From Humidesulfovibrio sp. (GTDB lineage: Bacteria; Desulfobacterota; Desulfovibrionia; Desulfovibrionales; Desulfovibrionaceae), in assembly GCF_030689645.1 (NCBI RefSeq), contig NZ_JAUYFU010000100.1, positions 26,340 to 90,339 on the forward strand: 64,000 nt of DNA. Direction: 5' to 3'. The translations under genes and the position numbers were made by a program. The notes under the pieces are model-generated. The model ran no database searches. It saw nothing but the letters and a program-made list of their open reading frames with translations, and had not been told where the DNA came from. Of the stretch, positions 1 through 8,724 are shown piece by piece; the stretch's first letter is position 1, and the number at the start of each line of letters is the position of its first letter.

Positions 1-732
1 CAGACGCCCCGCAAGGCCGACGCCTGCTTCAGAAATATGCGCCCGCCAGGCCCAAGCCTCTACTCCGGCGCGCAGGGCTGTGGCAAGGCCTGCGGCATAA
101 TCCGGATCGATGGCCTCAGCCGGGGCGAAACAGTCGCCATCTGGCCGCTGCACCAGGAAAAAAAGTGCTGCACGGCAACCCTCGCCTGCAAGGCGCGTCA
201 ACTCAAGCAGGTGCTTGCGCCCGCGCTCGCTGGCTGCGTCTGGAAACTGGGCCTGGCCGTCCTCCACCAGCGTCACATTCTTGCACTCGACGAACAGCGG
301 GGGCAGACCGTCAGAGTCAAAGCGGGCATCCAGGCGGCTGTCGCCGGTTTTGGCTTCTGGCGTCATGCAGGCATAGGGGCTAGCCTCCGGCAGAAGACCA
401 GCCCGCCATGCCGCAGCCAGCAGGCGGTTTGGCGTCAGGGTATTTACGCCCACCCAGGCCGGATTCAGTCCCCTGTGACCGCCGGGGAGCGCCAAGGCCT
501 CCAGGGTCCACTTGAGCGCCCTGTCCGGATTGGCGGCGGGAGAGAGCAGCGCCAGCGCGCCGGGCCGCAGCAGGCCCAGCATGGAGCCGGTGTTGTTGGT
601 GTGGGCGCGCACCTCGTGGCCGCTGTTCGGATCAACAGTCACTGCTGTGAAGCGTTTTTCACGGCGCACCAGCCGCGTGACGCGGCAGCCGGGCGGGAAA
701 GGCAGGAGCAGCGTGCCTTCGGCGTTACACAT
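1..732 (-). CDS. sfsA: SfsA family DNA/RNA nuclease-like protein (3' end outside window)
   Basis: Translating the minus strand from an ATG at 732 gives an open frame to the window edge (244 codons). The N-terminus has the SfsA OB-like part (FPPGCRVTRLVRREKRF, then VRAHTNNTGSMLGLL). Next comes the nuclease-like core with SRLDARF, then FVECKNVTLVEDGQAQFPDA followed by SERGRKHLLEL, the conserved SfsA E-x-K and RGxKHL signatures. Family members are about 230-250 aa, so only a few C-terminal residues should be missing. SfsA was named for sugar fermentation stimulation in E. coli; its fold is nuclease-like and its physiological role is unsettled. The start codon overlaps the last codons of the upstream VOC gene (ATGTGTAA), which suggests translational coupling. 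The plus-strand frame through this stretch is a shadow. Confidence 0.9.
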   Translation of the reverse strand, partial: MCNAEGTLLLPFPPGCRVTRLVRREKRFTAVTVDPNSGHEVRAHTNNTGSMLGLLRPGALALLSPAANPDRALKWTLEALALPGGHRGLNPAWVGVNTLTPNRLLAAAWRAGLLPEASPYACMTPEAKTGDSRLDARFDSDGLPPLFVECKNVTLVEDGQAQFPDAASERGRKHLLELTRLAGEGCRAALFFLVQRPDGDCFAPAEAIDPDYAAGLATALRAGVEAWAWRAHISEAGVGLAGRL

Positions 733-1333
733 GCCTGGGGCCGTCGTCGCCTTCCTCCGGTTCCTTGCCCAACAGGCGCAGGCCCTCGCCAGGGTAGGCG
801 CGGCGCTCGGATACGGACGTGATGCGCTTGGGCGCGGGCCACACGCCTGGCACTGGGGCGGCGCCTTGGCTTGCGCAGGCCGTGGGCTCGGTGTCGGCCA
901 TCACAGGATTTGTTCGCAGATCCACCCCGGAAACGGGCACGCTGAATTCCACGGCGATGTTGTTTGGATCAAAGGAATAGAGAGAGCGGATGAACCCATG
1001 GTCCACAATCTCCGAGACCCAGAACCCCGCCGCGTCCAGGCGGTCGCGCAGCTCCCACAGCTCGTCCTCGTCCTCAATGCCAAGGGATATGTGGTCAAAG
1101 GTGAAGGGGCCGCGCACGGGCGCGCCGTGGTCCTTGTCCGGGCCTGGCTGCACGCCCGGCCACTCGAAAAAGGCGATCATGTCGCGCTCGGTGAGCTCGA
1201 AAAAATAGTGCCTGTAGCCTGGGTGGCCCAGGCCCGCCACCAGGCGCAGGCCCAGCAGATCGCGCCAGTAGCGGATGGTGGCGTCCATGTCGCCTGTGGC
1301 CAGGGCCAGGTGATTGATGCCTGTGAATCGCAT
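725..1333 (-). CDS. VOC superfamily (glyoxalase/dioxygenase-like) protein
   Basis: 202 aa. The start at 1333 is chosen because GGAGG lies five bases upstream and the fold begins at once (MRFTGINHLALATGD). Two beta-alpha-beta-beta-beta modules are visible. The expected metal-ligand positions hold His near residue 8, Glu in the FFELTERD segment, His in FDHISLGIED and Glu in IAVEFSVPV, so the metal site looks intact. This arrangement is typical of glyoxalase/bleomycin-resistance/extradiol dioxygenase-like enzymes, but the substrate cannot be read from sequence. The C-terminus runs about 50 residues past the second module in a low-complexity tail that overlaps the sfsA start. It is probably cotranscribed with sfsA. 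Confidence 0.85.
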   Translation of the reverse strand: MRFTGINHLALATGDMDATIRYWRDLLGLRLVAGLGHPGYRHYFFELTERDMIAFFEWPGVQPGPDKDHGAPVRGPFTFDHISLGIEDEDELWELRDRLDAAGFWVSEIVDHGFIRSLYSFDPNNIAVEFSVPVSGVDLRTNPVMADTEPTACASQGAAPVPGVWPAPKRITSVSERRAYPGEGLRLLGKEPEEGDDGPRHV

Positions 1334-1853
1334 AGGTGCCTCCACTGGCATTTTCGTAGACGGGCGGGCCTGGAAAAGCAAGGCCGCGCTCTCCGCTTAT
1401 ACGGGCGATGCCTTCCGCGACCTCAACCGTGGGCTGCGCAACAAGGACGGCCTGACCGCAGAGCAACGCGTGCTGGTCTCCGACCTTTCCGCAGCGCTGA
1501 AGAAGCTGCCTGCCTACCAGGGCACCGTGTACCGCGGGGTGGGGCTGAAGAGCGAGGCCGAGGTGAGCGACATAGCGGAGAGACTCAACAATTCTCGAAC
1601 TGAAGGATTCCCTGCATTCACTTCAACGTCAACAAGCCGTGAAGTCGCACGGCACTACGCGGGTGATGGACCTCGCGTGCTCTACAGCATCGAGTCGAAA
1701 CGCGGGAGATACCTCAGTGATTATTCAGCCAGCGCCACGACGCCGAAGTCGAATACTGAGCGGGAGGTCTTGTTTGACAGGCGCTCCCGGTATATAGTGC
1801 AGTCATCGAGGCGAGACGGTGAGACACTCCATATTTCGTTGAGGGAAAAGTGA
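1317..1853 (+). CDS. ADP-ribosyltransferase exotoxin-like domain protein, probably 5'-truncated
   Basis: From about codon 25 the frame matches the mono-ADP-ribosyltransferase fold of bacterial exotoxins and phage-associated ARTs. It has SAYTGDAFRDLNRGLR, then the NAD-binding Arg in GTVYRGVGL, the STS motif in FTSTSTS, and an ExE motif in TEREVLF. The R-S-E triad is therefore complete, and ExE suggests an arginine-modifying subclass. Nothing upstream looks like a start region: the first in-frame ATG (1317) lies antisense inside the VOC gene, there is no Shine-Dalgarno sequence, and the first 20-odd residues look like read-through. The likeliest reading is the 3' part of a larger phage or toxin gene joined here by rearrangement. 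Its composition is less GC-rich than its neighbours. Confidence 0.6.
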   Translation: MPVNRIGASTGIFVDGRAWKSKAALSAYTGDAFRDLNRGLRNKDGLTAEQRVLVSDLSAALKKLPAYQGTVYRGVGLKSEAEVSDIAERLNNSRTEGFPAFTSTSTSREVARHYAGDGPRVLYSIESKRGRYLSDYSASATTPKSNTEREVLFDRRSRYIVQSSRRDGETLHISLREK

Positions 1854-2050
1854 TGGAAATAATCACTCCTGAAGAGGCCCTAAAAGAGCTTGTCCTTCCG
1901 AAGTGCAACGAATGCAGGCATTTTGACGCGCAAGGTGACTGCCCGGCATGGCCCGGTGGCGTTCCTGATGATATCGCATTCAACGAGGTTGAGCATGACC
2001 ACGTGTTCCCCGGCCAGGTCGGGAAGTACGTTTTCACGCCCCGCAGCTAG
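1853..2050 (+). CDS. Small cysteine-motif protein downstream of the ART domain (possible immunity partner)
   Basis: 65 aa. The ATG overlaps the ART stop codon by one base (TGATG), so the two were probably translated together. Visible features are C-x2-C-x6-C (CNECRHFDAQGDC), which could bind a metal, then CPAWPGGVPDDI, a His-rich EVEHDHVFPGQ and a short VGKYVF end. I do not recognise a characterised family. The CP-A/W-P-x-G-x-P-x-x-I layout recalls small uncharacterised proteins encoded beside toxin-like genes. A role as immunity protein for the upstream ADP-ribosyltransferase is inference from position and size only. Confidence 0.5.
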   Translation: MEIITPEEALKELVLPKCNECRHFDAQGDCPAWPGGVPDDIAFNEVEHDHVFPGQVGKYVFTPRS

Positions 2051-2200
2051 AGCCGTCTGCATCCCCCCAGTTCGGGCTTAGCCCCGGCGCTGATTTCAGG
2101 CGTCCGCGCCCAACTCTCCTCTACCCATAGAGCCGACTATCTTCCTGCGCCCGTCCGGGCGCGGTATTCTTGCGCCTGAAATCTATGCTGCGCCATGTAC

Positions 2201-2239
2201 AAACGGCCCGCCTTCCTGTGTCGGGAGGGCGGGCCGTTT
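2201..2239. terminator. Perfect 12-bp inverted repeat, bidirectional terminator
   Basis: AAACGGCCCGCC and GGCGGGCCGTTT flank a 15-nt loop. The stem ends in A and T tracts on both sides, so it can work for ilvD (minus) and for the small plus-strand gene. The rest of 2051-2271 shows no gene. Confidence 0.75.
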
Positions 2240-2271
2240 AATTTCTGGCGGGTGTGCGCGGGCTTGTGCCG

Positions 2272-3960
2272 TTACTCCAGCACGGCGCCCTGGGCCGCGC
2301 TGGTCACATGCTTCACATAGCGCTTCAGGAAGGGCGACTTGATGGTTTTGCGCTTGGGCCGGTGCTTGGCCTTGCGGTCGGCCAGCTCGGCCTCGTCCAC
2401 CAGCAGGTTCAGCTTGCGGTCCGGGATGTCGATCTCGATGATGTCGCCGTCCTGCACCAGGCCGATGAGCCCGCCGCTGGCCGCCTCGGGCGAGACGTGG
2501 CCGATGGCCGCCCCGCGCGAGCCGCCGGAGAAGCGGCCATCAGTGATGAGGGCTACGGACTCGCCGAGGCCCATGCCCATGATGGTGCTGGTGGGGGTGA
2601 GCATTTCGCGCATGCCGGGGCCGCCCTTGGGGCCTTCGTAGCGGATGACCACCGCGTCGCCGGGCTTGATGTCTCCGGCCAGGATGGCCGCCACGGCCTC
2701 CTCCTCGGAGTCGTAGGGCCGGGCCTTGGCCTTGCGGCGCATCATCTCGGGCACGACGGCGCTCTGCTTCACAACTGCGCCCATGGGCGCCAGGTTGCCG
2801 TACAGCACGGCGATGCCGCCTTCTTTGGAAAAGGGCGCGTCGATGGGTCGCACCACCTCGTGGTCGCGCACGCCGGCCTTGAGGTCGGCCAGATTCTCGC
2901 CCACGGTTTTGCCCGTGCAGGTGAGGGCTCCGGTCTCGATGAGCCCGGCCTTGTTCAGTTCGGCCATGACGCCGGGAATGCCGCCCGCCGCATGCAGGTC
3001 CTGGATGTAGTCCGGTCCGGCAGGGGAAAGGCGGCAAAGATTCGGGGTGCTGCGGCTCACCTCGTCGAAGATGGCCAGAGTGAGGTCGAGCCCGGCCTCG
3101 CGGAAGATTGCGGGCAGGTGCAGCACTGTATTGGTGGAGCAGCCCAGGGCCATGTCCAGGCGCACGGCGTTCTTCACGCTCTTCTCCGTCACGATGTCTC
3201 GCGGGCGGATGCCGCGCTTCAAAAGCTCCATGATCTGCATGCCGGCCTGCTTGGCCAGGCGGATGCGAGCGGCCATGACCGCCGGGATGGTGCCGTTGCC
3301 GGGCAGGGCCATGCCGATGGTCTCGGACAGGCAGTTCATGGAGTTGGCGGTGAACATGCCCGCGCACGAGCCGCAGCCCGGGCAGGCGCATTCCTCAAGC
3401 TCGTCCAGTTCGGACTGCTCCATCTTGCCCAGCTTCACCTTGCCCACGGCCTCGAACACGTTGATGAGGTCGACCCGCTTGCCGCGCAGCTCTCCGGCCA
3501 TCATCGGCCCGCCGGAAATGACGATGGTGGGGATGTTGAGCCGAAGCGCGGCCATGAGCATGCCGGGCACCACCTTGTCGCAGTTGGGCACCAGCACCAG
3601 GGCGTCGAAGGGGTGGCCCGAGGCCATGATCTCGATGGAGTCGGCGATGAGCTCGCGGCTGGGCAGGGAGAAATGCATGCCCTCGTGGTTCATGGCCAGC
3701 CCGTCGCAGACGCCGATGGTGGGGAACTCCATGGGGGTGCCGCCAGCCATGCGCACGCCGTCCTTCACCGCCTGCACGATCTTGTCCAGGTGGATATGGC
3801 CGGGGATGATCTCGTTGGCCGAGTTGGCGATGCCGATGAGCGGGCGGCGCATCTCCTCGCGGGTCAGGCCGAGTGCGGCCAGAAGCGAACGGTGGGGGGC
3901 CTTTTCCAGGCCGCCGGTCATCTTGGAGCTGCGGGCGGTCATTTTTTTGCTGGCGGGCAT
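2272..3960 (-). CDS. ilvD: Dihydroxy-acid dehydratase
   Basis: 562 aa, full family length. It dehydrates 2,3-dihydroxy-isovalerate and 2,3-dihydroxy-3-methylvalerate to the 2-keto acids, the shared penultimate step of branched-chain amino-acid synthesis, in the cytoplasm. Visible Fe-S and active-site features are Cys85 (GVCDG), Cys127 in NCDKVVPG, the [16 protein letters not shown] block at 193-208, [12 protein letters not shown], and [10 protein letters not shown] near the C-terminus. The ATG at 3960 has GGAGAGA upstream and begins the conserved [14 protein letters not shown] segment; the frame is open further upstream but without homology. It follows ftsX by 40 nt and is probably cotranscribed with ftsEX. 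Confidence 0.97.
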   Translation of the reverse strand: MPASKKMTARSSKMTGGLEKAPHRSLLAALGLTREEMRRPLIGIANSANEIIPGHIHLDKIVQAVKDGVRMAGGTPMEFPTIGVCDGLAMNHEGMHFSLPSRELIADSIEIMASGHPFDALVLVPNCDKVVPGMLMAALRLNIPTIVISGGPMMAGELRGKRVDLINVFEAVGKVKLGKMEQSELDELEECACPGCGSCAGMFTANSMNCLSETIGMALPGNGTIPAVMAARIRLAKQAGMQIMELLKRGIRPRDIVTEKSVKNAVRLDMALGCSTNTVLHLPAIFREAGLDLTLAIFDEVSRSTPNLCRLSPAGPDYIQDLHAAGGIPGVMAELNKAGLIETGALTCTGKTVGENLADLKAGVRDHEVVRPIDAPFSKEGGIAVLYGNLAPMGAVVKQSAVVPEMMRRKAKARPYDSEEEAVAAILAGDIKPGDAVVIRYEGPKGGPGMREMLTPTSTIMGMGLGESVALITDGRFSGGSRGAAIGHVSPEAASGGLIGLVQDGDIIEIDIPDRKLNLLVDEAELADRKAKHRPKRKTIKSPFLKRYVKHVTSAAQGAVLE

Positions 3961-4000
3961 GGGCTCTCTCCTGTTTTGGTCGGCGAAAATTTTCGGGGGG

Positions 4001-4939
4001 TTACTTCCGGGCGGCGATGAAGGCGGCCAGACCAGCCACGCAGGTGGTGGCCAGCACAAGGGCGAGGCATTGCCACGCGGGGAGGAACTGGACCTTCAGG
4101 AACAGCGGAGGAACGTCGAGGACGCTTTTAAGCCAGGATTGCAGAAACTTGAGGCAGAAGAGCGAGAGCACGCCGCCTGCGAAGCCTTGCACCACGCCGT
4201 TGGCGAACAGCGGAGCGCGGATGAACCAGGGCCGTGCGCCCACCAGGGACAAGATCTCCACCTCGTCCTTGCGCGCCAGCATCATGAGCTTGAGCGTGTT
4301 GCCAACCACAAGGCCCACCACCAGGGCGAAGAAACCAAGCGCAGGCCAAGCGGCGTGCTGGATGAGCGCGATCCAGCCCGTGGCGAGATTGAGCTGCGTG
4401 GCGTTGTAGGTAACCTTCTCCACCCCGGCCAGGCCGCGCAGGCGCGCGTACATGCGGCCCATCCAGGGCTCCGGGGCCTCGCCAGCGGGGATGTCGAAGC
4501 TGACCAGGGCCGTGGGCGGCAGGATGTTCTCGCCTTCCAGCCAGGAAAAATCATTGGGGTTCGAGGCGGTGGCGTTGGCCATGCTGGCATTGTCGGCTGG
4601 GGGGGCGACCGGGGCGGGCGTTGCGGCGGAAAGCCCGCGCATAAGCTCGGCCATGGCCGCGCGCGGGGTGAAGGTGGAGACCTCCGCCACGCCGGGCACG
4701 CGCTTCAGGTCGGCCCACTGGCCTTCCACCTCGGTCATGTTGGAGCTGGCGCTCCAGTAGACCTGGAAACGCGCCTGGGCCTGGGTTTTCAGCACCTCGG
4801 CCTGCACGTTGTGCAGAATCAGCAGGCCGGTGCCCGCAAGAAGCGCCACCATGCACACGGTGACCAGGGTCAAAAGCTGCGGCAGGGGGTGGCGGACCAT
4901 GTCGGCCACACCGCGCAGCATCAGTTTGCTGGTGCTCAT
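4001..4939 (-). CDS. ftsX: Cell division protein FtsX (ABC-type permease)
   Basis: 312 aa. FtsX is the membrane partner of FtsE; in Proteobacteria the complex activates septal peptidoglycan hydrolases through EnvC-like proteins. The first TM lies at about residues 20-42 ([20 protein letters not shown]). It is followed by a periplasmic domain of about 150 residues with an Ala/Pro/Asn-rich insert (110-130), then three C-terminal TM segments around 195-215, 240-260 and 285-308. The cytoplasmic coupling segment [20 protein letters not shown] is strongly conserved in FtsX. The start overlaps the ftsE stop by 4 nt, indicating translational coupling. Confidence 0.95.
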   Translation of the reverse strand: MSTSKLMLRGVADMVRHPLPQLLTLVTVCMVALLAGTGLLILHNVQAEVLKTQAQARFQVYWSASSNMTEVEGQWADLKRVPGVAEVSTFTPRAAMAELMRGLSAATPAPVAPPADNASMANATASNPNDFSWLEGENILPPTALVSFDIPAGEAPEPWMGRMYARLRGLAGVEKVTYNATQLNLATGWIALIQHAAWPALGFFALVVGLVVGNTLKLMMLARKDEVEILSLVGARPWFIRAPLFANGVVQGFAGGVLSLFCLKFLQSWLKSVLDVPPLFLKVQFLPAWQCLALVLATTCVAGLAAFIAARK

Positions 4940-5643
4940 GCGCCCCTCCGCGCCGCCACGCTTTCGGCGCCGCTCAAAACCTCAGCCGTGGGCAAGGTCA
5001 CCTGCCCGCGCACAATGTGCACCTGCCGGGCCTCTGGCGCCCAGGAAAGCACGTCGCGGTTGTGCGTGGCCATGATGACTGTTGTGCCGTAGGTGTTGAA
5101 TTGCTTGAACAATTCGATGAGATGGCGCGAGAGGTCGGAGTCCAGGTTGCCTGTGGGCTCGTCGGCCAAAATCAGTTCCGGGTTGACCACCATGCTGCGC
5201 GCAATGGCCACGCGCTGCTGCTCGCCGCCGGAAAGCTCGCGGCAGGGCGCGTAGGAGCGTTCCTCCAGGTCGAGGGCCCGGATGACTGCGCGCACGCGGC
5301 GGTCGATGCTGGCTGTGGGCACGCCGCGCACCTCAAGGGCGATGGAGATGTTCTCGAAAACCGTGCGCTCGGGCAGGACCTTGAAGTCCTGGAACACGAC
5401 GGCCACCTTGCGGCGCAGGGCGGGCAGGCCGGATGACTTGAGGCGCATGAGGTCCACGCCGGCAACGGTGGCCGCGCCGTTCTTGGGCTTGAGGTCGCCG
5501 TAGAGCACGCGCAGAAGCGTGGTTTTGCCAGCGCCGGAAGGGCCGGTCAAAAACACGAACTCGCCGCGCTCCACGTGGAGCGAAACGTCTGTCAGGGCAT
5601 GCGCCCCGCCCAATATGCAATTAATGTGATCGAGATGAACCAT
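4936..5643 (-). CDS. ftsE: Cell division ATP-binding protein FtsE
   Basis: 235 aa ABC ATPase. Walker A is GPSGAGKTT (34-42), the Q-loop lies in VVFQDFKVL, the signature is LSGGEQQR, Walker B is [12 protein letters not shown] and the H-loop is [21 protein letters not shown] is typical of FtsE rather than other importer ATPases. With FtsX it forms the divisome ABC complex. The ATG at 5643 aligns with family N-termini, but no clear Shine-Dalgarno sequence precedes it (AACCTTCTGCG), so it may be weakly translated or have an unmapped leader. It heads the ftsE-ftsX-ilvD run and is divergent from the pentapeptide gene. Confidence 0.96.
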   Translation of the reverse strand: MVHLDHINCILGGAHALTDVSLHVERGEFVFLTGPSGAGKTTLLRVLYGDLKPKNGAATVAGVDLMRLKSSGLPALRRKVAVVFQDFKVLPERTVFENISIALEVRGVPTASIDRRVRAVIRALDLEERSYAPCRELSGGEQQRVAIARSMVVNPELILADEPTGNLDSDLSRHLIELFKQFNTYGTTVIMATHNRDVLSWAPEARQVHIVRGQVTLPTAEVLSGAESVAARRGA

Positions 5644-5768
5644 ACGCAGAAGGTTCTACGCCAAAGATCCACGGTTTGGAAGGGGGCGGGTCTGCCCCTG
5701 GTTTTGGCCCTATGCTGGGCGGGGCATATTTGGTAGTGGATACGGTGAGGTTGGGAAGGGAGGGGAGT

Positions 5769-7037
5769 ATGGAAGCTTTAGTTAAGTGCGAAGGATGCAT
5801 TAAGCATGAGTGGAGAGAGACACCACCGCTACCAATCCACAAATTTTCTGTCGACGGAAAGCGTTATTGTCTATTTCACGCGCCGCGAGACAAAAAACTC
5901 GACGCGAACGGAAATCCAGTTAGTGTAGCTGAATTCAATCAACGGTTTTTCGCGAAAGTCAAGGAGTGCCACGCACGTGGGCAAGAGCCATTATGCATTT
6001 TACCTGGAATAATTTTCCCTGGCGACATTGATTTTTCTAAAGCTTTTCCAGGAAATGAACTTAAACCACTAAACATACAACACTCTGTCTTTTCAGGGAA
6101 AGCGCTTTTTCGTGGGCTGACAATCCGTTCATTGCTCTTAAGCAATTCAACATTTCAAGAGAATGCAGACTTTTCAGGTGCAAGGTTTATATCTGCACCT
6201 GATTTTCATACTGTGAAGTTCAATGGAAAAGCTCATTTTTCCGATACAACTTTTGAATCAGGCGCAATGTTTATCGCTTCTGAATTCGAAGCCCCTGTGT
6301 GGTTTTTCAAATCGGTATTTGGAGGGAACGTACTTTTTCACGCGACGAGAGCCGATGACAACATCATCAGAATGCAGAGGCTTACGACAAAAGATTTATC
6401 AAATGTTATTTACTCAAGTAGTGAAGTGAAATCTTTCTCATTTTGCGAGTGTGAACCATGGCCAGATCGTTTTGGATATGAACAAGATGAAAAGATAAGT
6501 GATTTACAGCTAGAAGAACTCTACCGTGCCATGAAGCAAAAGGCTGCTGAATCGCACGACCAACCTCAAGTCTCCCGTTGGCACTTCCGCGAAAAGCTGA
6601 TGGAGCTCAAGCAGCTATTCGACAATGACCGCAGTAATAAGCTTATTGAAGTCGTCGAAGACCGTGACGCCAAATGGCGCGACCGCGCAAAGGCGTGGTT
6701 CAAGCTACTCTGGCATCGCCCGCATTGGCCCAAGCTTACACTCACAGGCATCTACTGGGCCACCTCCGGCTTCGGCGAACGCGCCGTTCGCGCCGGGGTG
6801 TGGCTGCTGGCCCTTGTGGCGCTGTCATTTTTCGCCAACGCTTGGACACCAAGCTGGAACTGGAATGCTGTCCTTCCGTTGGCTAGCGCCGCCAACGCCA
6901 CCATGGCCACCATCCCCTTTGCCAAGGACATACCCGGCGAGGGCTGGCTGAAGGTGGGGCGCGGGTTCTGGCAGTTCCTTATTGCCGTGCAATTCACTCT
7001 TTTCGCCTTGGCCGTGCGCAACCGTTTCCGGCGCTAG
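5769..7037 (+). CDS. Pentapeptide-repeat protein with C-terminal membrane segments
   Basis: 422 aa from the ATG at 5769, preceded by GGAGGGG; the frame is open further upstream without homology. The N-terminus carries CEGC and a later YCLFHAP, a possible zinc-like site. Residues of about 85-210 follow an A(D/N)FSxxxF pentapeptide pattern (for example ADFSGARFISAPDF and AHFSDTTF), which forms a right-handed beta-helix. Residues of about 240-330 are helical and charged, and two hydrophobic segments follow (AGVWLLALVALSFFANAW, then FWQFLIAVQFTLFALAV). This matches pentapeptide proteins fused to ion-channel-like C-terminal domains; the function is unknown. Base composition shifts sharply inside the gene: A+T-rich to about 6540, host-like GC-rich afterwards. 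Confidence 0.8.
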   Translation: MEALVKCEGCIKHEWRETPPLPIHKFSVDGKRYCLFHAPRDKKLDANGNPVSVAEFNQRFFAKVKECHARGQEPLCILPGIIFPGDIDFSKAFPGNELKPLNIQHSVFSGKALFRGLTIRSLLLSNSTFQENADFSGARFISAPDFHTVKFNGKAHFSDTTFESGAMFIASEFEAPVWFFKSVFGGNVLFHATRADDNIIRMQRLTTKDLSNVIYSSSEVKSFSFCECEPWPDRFGYEQDEKISDLQLEELYRAMKQKAAESHDQPQVSRWHFREKLMELKQLFDNDRSNKLIEVVEDRDAKWRDRAKAWFKLLWHRPHWPKLTLTGIYWATSGFGERAVRAGVWLLALVALSFFANAWTPSWNWNAVLPLASAANATMATIPFAKDIPGEGWLKVGRGFWQFLIAVQFTLFALAVRNRFRR

Positions 7038-7060
7038 CGCCAACCATCCCCACACAACGG

Positions 7061-7099
7061 CAAAGGCCGGAGCAGGCTCGAAACCTGCCCCGGCCTTTG
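7061..7099. terminator. 16-bp inverted repeat between convergent genes
   Basis: CAAAGGCCGGAGCAGG pairs with CCTGCCCCGGCCTTTG with a single mismatch and a 7-nt loop. It sits between the pentapeptide gene (plus) and the GT2 gene (minus). There is no long T tract, but the stem is strong in both directions. Confidence 0.65.
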
Positions 7100-7137
7100 C
7101 CGGTACCGGAGGGGCCTGCGAAGCGCCCGCGAAATTG

Positions 7138-7950
7138 CTACATCAGCGGCTTCGCCCCGCCCTCGACCCCGCCCTGGGCCAGGAACTCCCGCGCCAGAAG
7201 CGCCAGCCGCTGCGACTCGTCGTGCTGGGTCATGGCCCCGTGGAAACGCACGGAATAGAGCACGCGCGGCACATGCACGAAGCGAGCGCCGTGCATGGCC
7301 ATGCGCAGATAGTGCGCGTAATCGTTGGCGAACTGGTACGTCTCGTCCATGAGGCCGGTCTTCTTCAGCCAGCTGGCCCGGTGCAGGGTGGAAACCCCGA
7401 TGTGGAACCAGTCGGCGAAGCAGGCCTTGAAGTCGTAGTCCGGCTTGCGCACCAGACGCATGATGCGGTCGTCGTCGCTGATGATGCTGAAGTCCGAGTA
7501 CGCCAGGTCCGCGCCGGTTTTGTCCAGGGTGGCGGCCAGCTCTTCGATCATGTGCGGGTGCGGCAGGTCGTCGCCCACGATGTAGGTGCAGTACTCGCCC
7601 GTCACCAGGGAGAACCCGGCATTATAGGTGCCGGTGCGGCCCAGGTCGGTCTCGCTGGCGATGATTTTAAGGGTGCGTTCCGGGTGCGTGGCGTGGGTGT
7701 CCTCGCGGAAGCTGCGGCAATGCTTGTGGATGACCTTTCCGGCCTCGTCCATGCGCAGAATGGGGTTGCTCTCGCGCAGGTTCAGCTCCTCGGGCAGCTG
7801 GCGCAGGTAGTCCTTGGTGCCGTCGTTGCTGCCGCCGTCCACGATGATCAGCTCCAGGTCAGCGTGGGTTTGGAACCAGCAGTGGTCCACGCAGGCGGGC
7901 AGGTATTTGTGCTGGTTGAAGTTGGGGATCACGATGCTGACGCGGGGCAT
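7138..7950 (-). CDS. Family 2 glycosyltransferase
   Basis: 270 aa, GT-A fold. It begins with PRVSIVIPNFNQHKYL, followed by ELIIVDGGSNDGTKDYL, the nucleotide-sugar motif around ETDLGRTGTYNAGF, and the GDDLPHP acidic motif that holds the metal. The start has AGGAG seven bases upstream. Sequences of this type transfer single sugars to lipid-linked or surface glycans. It is the last gene of the minus-strand run that includes pglB and the WbpE-like transaminase, so a role in building the N-glycan or a related surface glycan is plausible. The donor sugar cannot be deduced. Confidence 0.9.
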   Translation of the reverse strand: MPRVSIVIPNFNQHKYLPACVDHCWFQTHADLELIIVDGGSNDGTKDYLRQLPEELNLRESNPILRMDEAGKVIHKHCRSFREDTHATHPERTLKIIASETDLGRTGTYNAGFSLVTGEYCTYIVGDDLPHPHMIEELAATLDKTGADLAYSDFSIISDDDRIMRLVRKPDYDFKACFADWFHIGVSTLHRASWLKKTGLMDETYQFANDYAHYLRMAMHGARFVHVPRVLYSVRFHGAMTQHDESQRLALLAREFLAQGGVEGGAKPLM

Positions 7951-8066
7951 GGCGGCTCCTTGAGTCTTGGCGGTCTTGAAGTGTTGACGGCGCTGGCGGA
8001 GCTCCGCATGGGGCTTGCCGCACAGGGCTTCATCGTCCGTCTGCGTCCGATGTTTAGGGCTTGGGG

Positions 8067-8714
8067 TTACTGCTTTGTCCCGGCCAGGGGCAGCACGCGC
8101 AGGTCATGGCCCTTGCGCAGGGTCACGCGCTCGGCCTCGACGGATTGCAGTGTCCAGCCCTTGGCCTGATCGCCCGGGCGCAGGGTGACCGCAGCGCCGT
8201 CCACCTGCAGCATGGCCGTTGGCCTTGCTCCCCCGGCCACAACGCCCACAAGGCGGAAGCCTTCGACGCCTGCTGCGCCGGTGCCGTTTGTCGGCGCAAC
8301 CACCAGCCCCTGCACATGGGGGCCGCCGGAAAGAACGGACGGCTTCTTGTTTCTGCCTGCATTGGGCAGCAGCACGAATTCCAGAGGGGCAAAAGCCGCC
8401 TCGGTCTGGTTCTGCTGCGTTTCGGCCTGGAGAGGCCGGGTCAGGGCTGCCGCCGCCGCCGCAGGCTCCGCGGGCGGGGCCAGAGGGCTGTCTGGGGGCT
8501 TGAAGGCCGGGCTTTCCAGGTGCAGCACGTTGCGCTCCAGGATGGCGCGCACGGGCGATTCCTCGGCGAGGCCCTGGCCCATTGCGCGCAGTTCCTCCGG
8601 CGGACGCAGGGCGGCCTCTGGCCTGGGCAAAAAACCCGTGCCAAGGTAGGCCAGCCCCAGGCCTATGGCGGCCGGGAGGGCCAGCCTGGGCAGCGTGCGC
8701 CAGATGATCCGCAT
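8067..8714 (-). CDS. GspC-like type II secretion / pilus inner-membrane protein
   Basis: 215 aa. One N-terminal TM (residues about 10-30) is followed by a Pro/Ala-rich linker (60-110). The C-terminal domain matches the GspC homology region (FRLVGVVAGGARPTAML, VTLRPGDQAKGWTLQSVE, RVTLRKG), which contacts the secretin GspD in known systems. No PDZ domain follows, so it is the short GspC/PilP-like form. The ATG at 8714 lies 10 nt after the WbpE-like gene. Together with the GspL-, GspM- and GspN-type genes further upstream it supplies inner-membrane platform parts. No gspD, gspE or gspF is in this window. Confidence 0.7.
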   Translation of the reverse strand: MRIIWRTLPRLALPAAIGLGLAYLGTGFLPRPEAALRPPEELRAMGQGLAEESPVRAILERNVLHLESPAFKPPDSPLAPPAEPAAAAAALTRPLQAETQQNQTEAAFAPLEFVLLPNAGRNKKPSVLSGGPHVQGLVVAPTNGTGAAGVEGFRLVGVVAGGARPTAMLQVDGAAVTLRPGDQAKGWTLQSVEAERVTLRKGHDLRVLPLAGTKQ

Positions 8715-8724
8715 GGCTTCCGCC

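Noticed and set aside
37..1603. Long plus-strand frames over sfsA and the VOC gene
   Set aside because: The minus strand encodes recognisable SfsA and VOC proteins with coupled starts; the plus frames are Arg/Gly/His-rich shadows without homology.
2254..5092. Long plus-strand frames antisense to ilvD, ftsX and ftsE
   Set aside because: They mirror GC3-rich codons of well-identified minus-strand genes.
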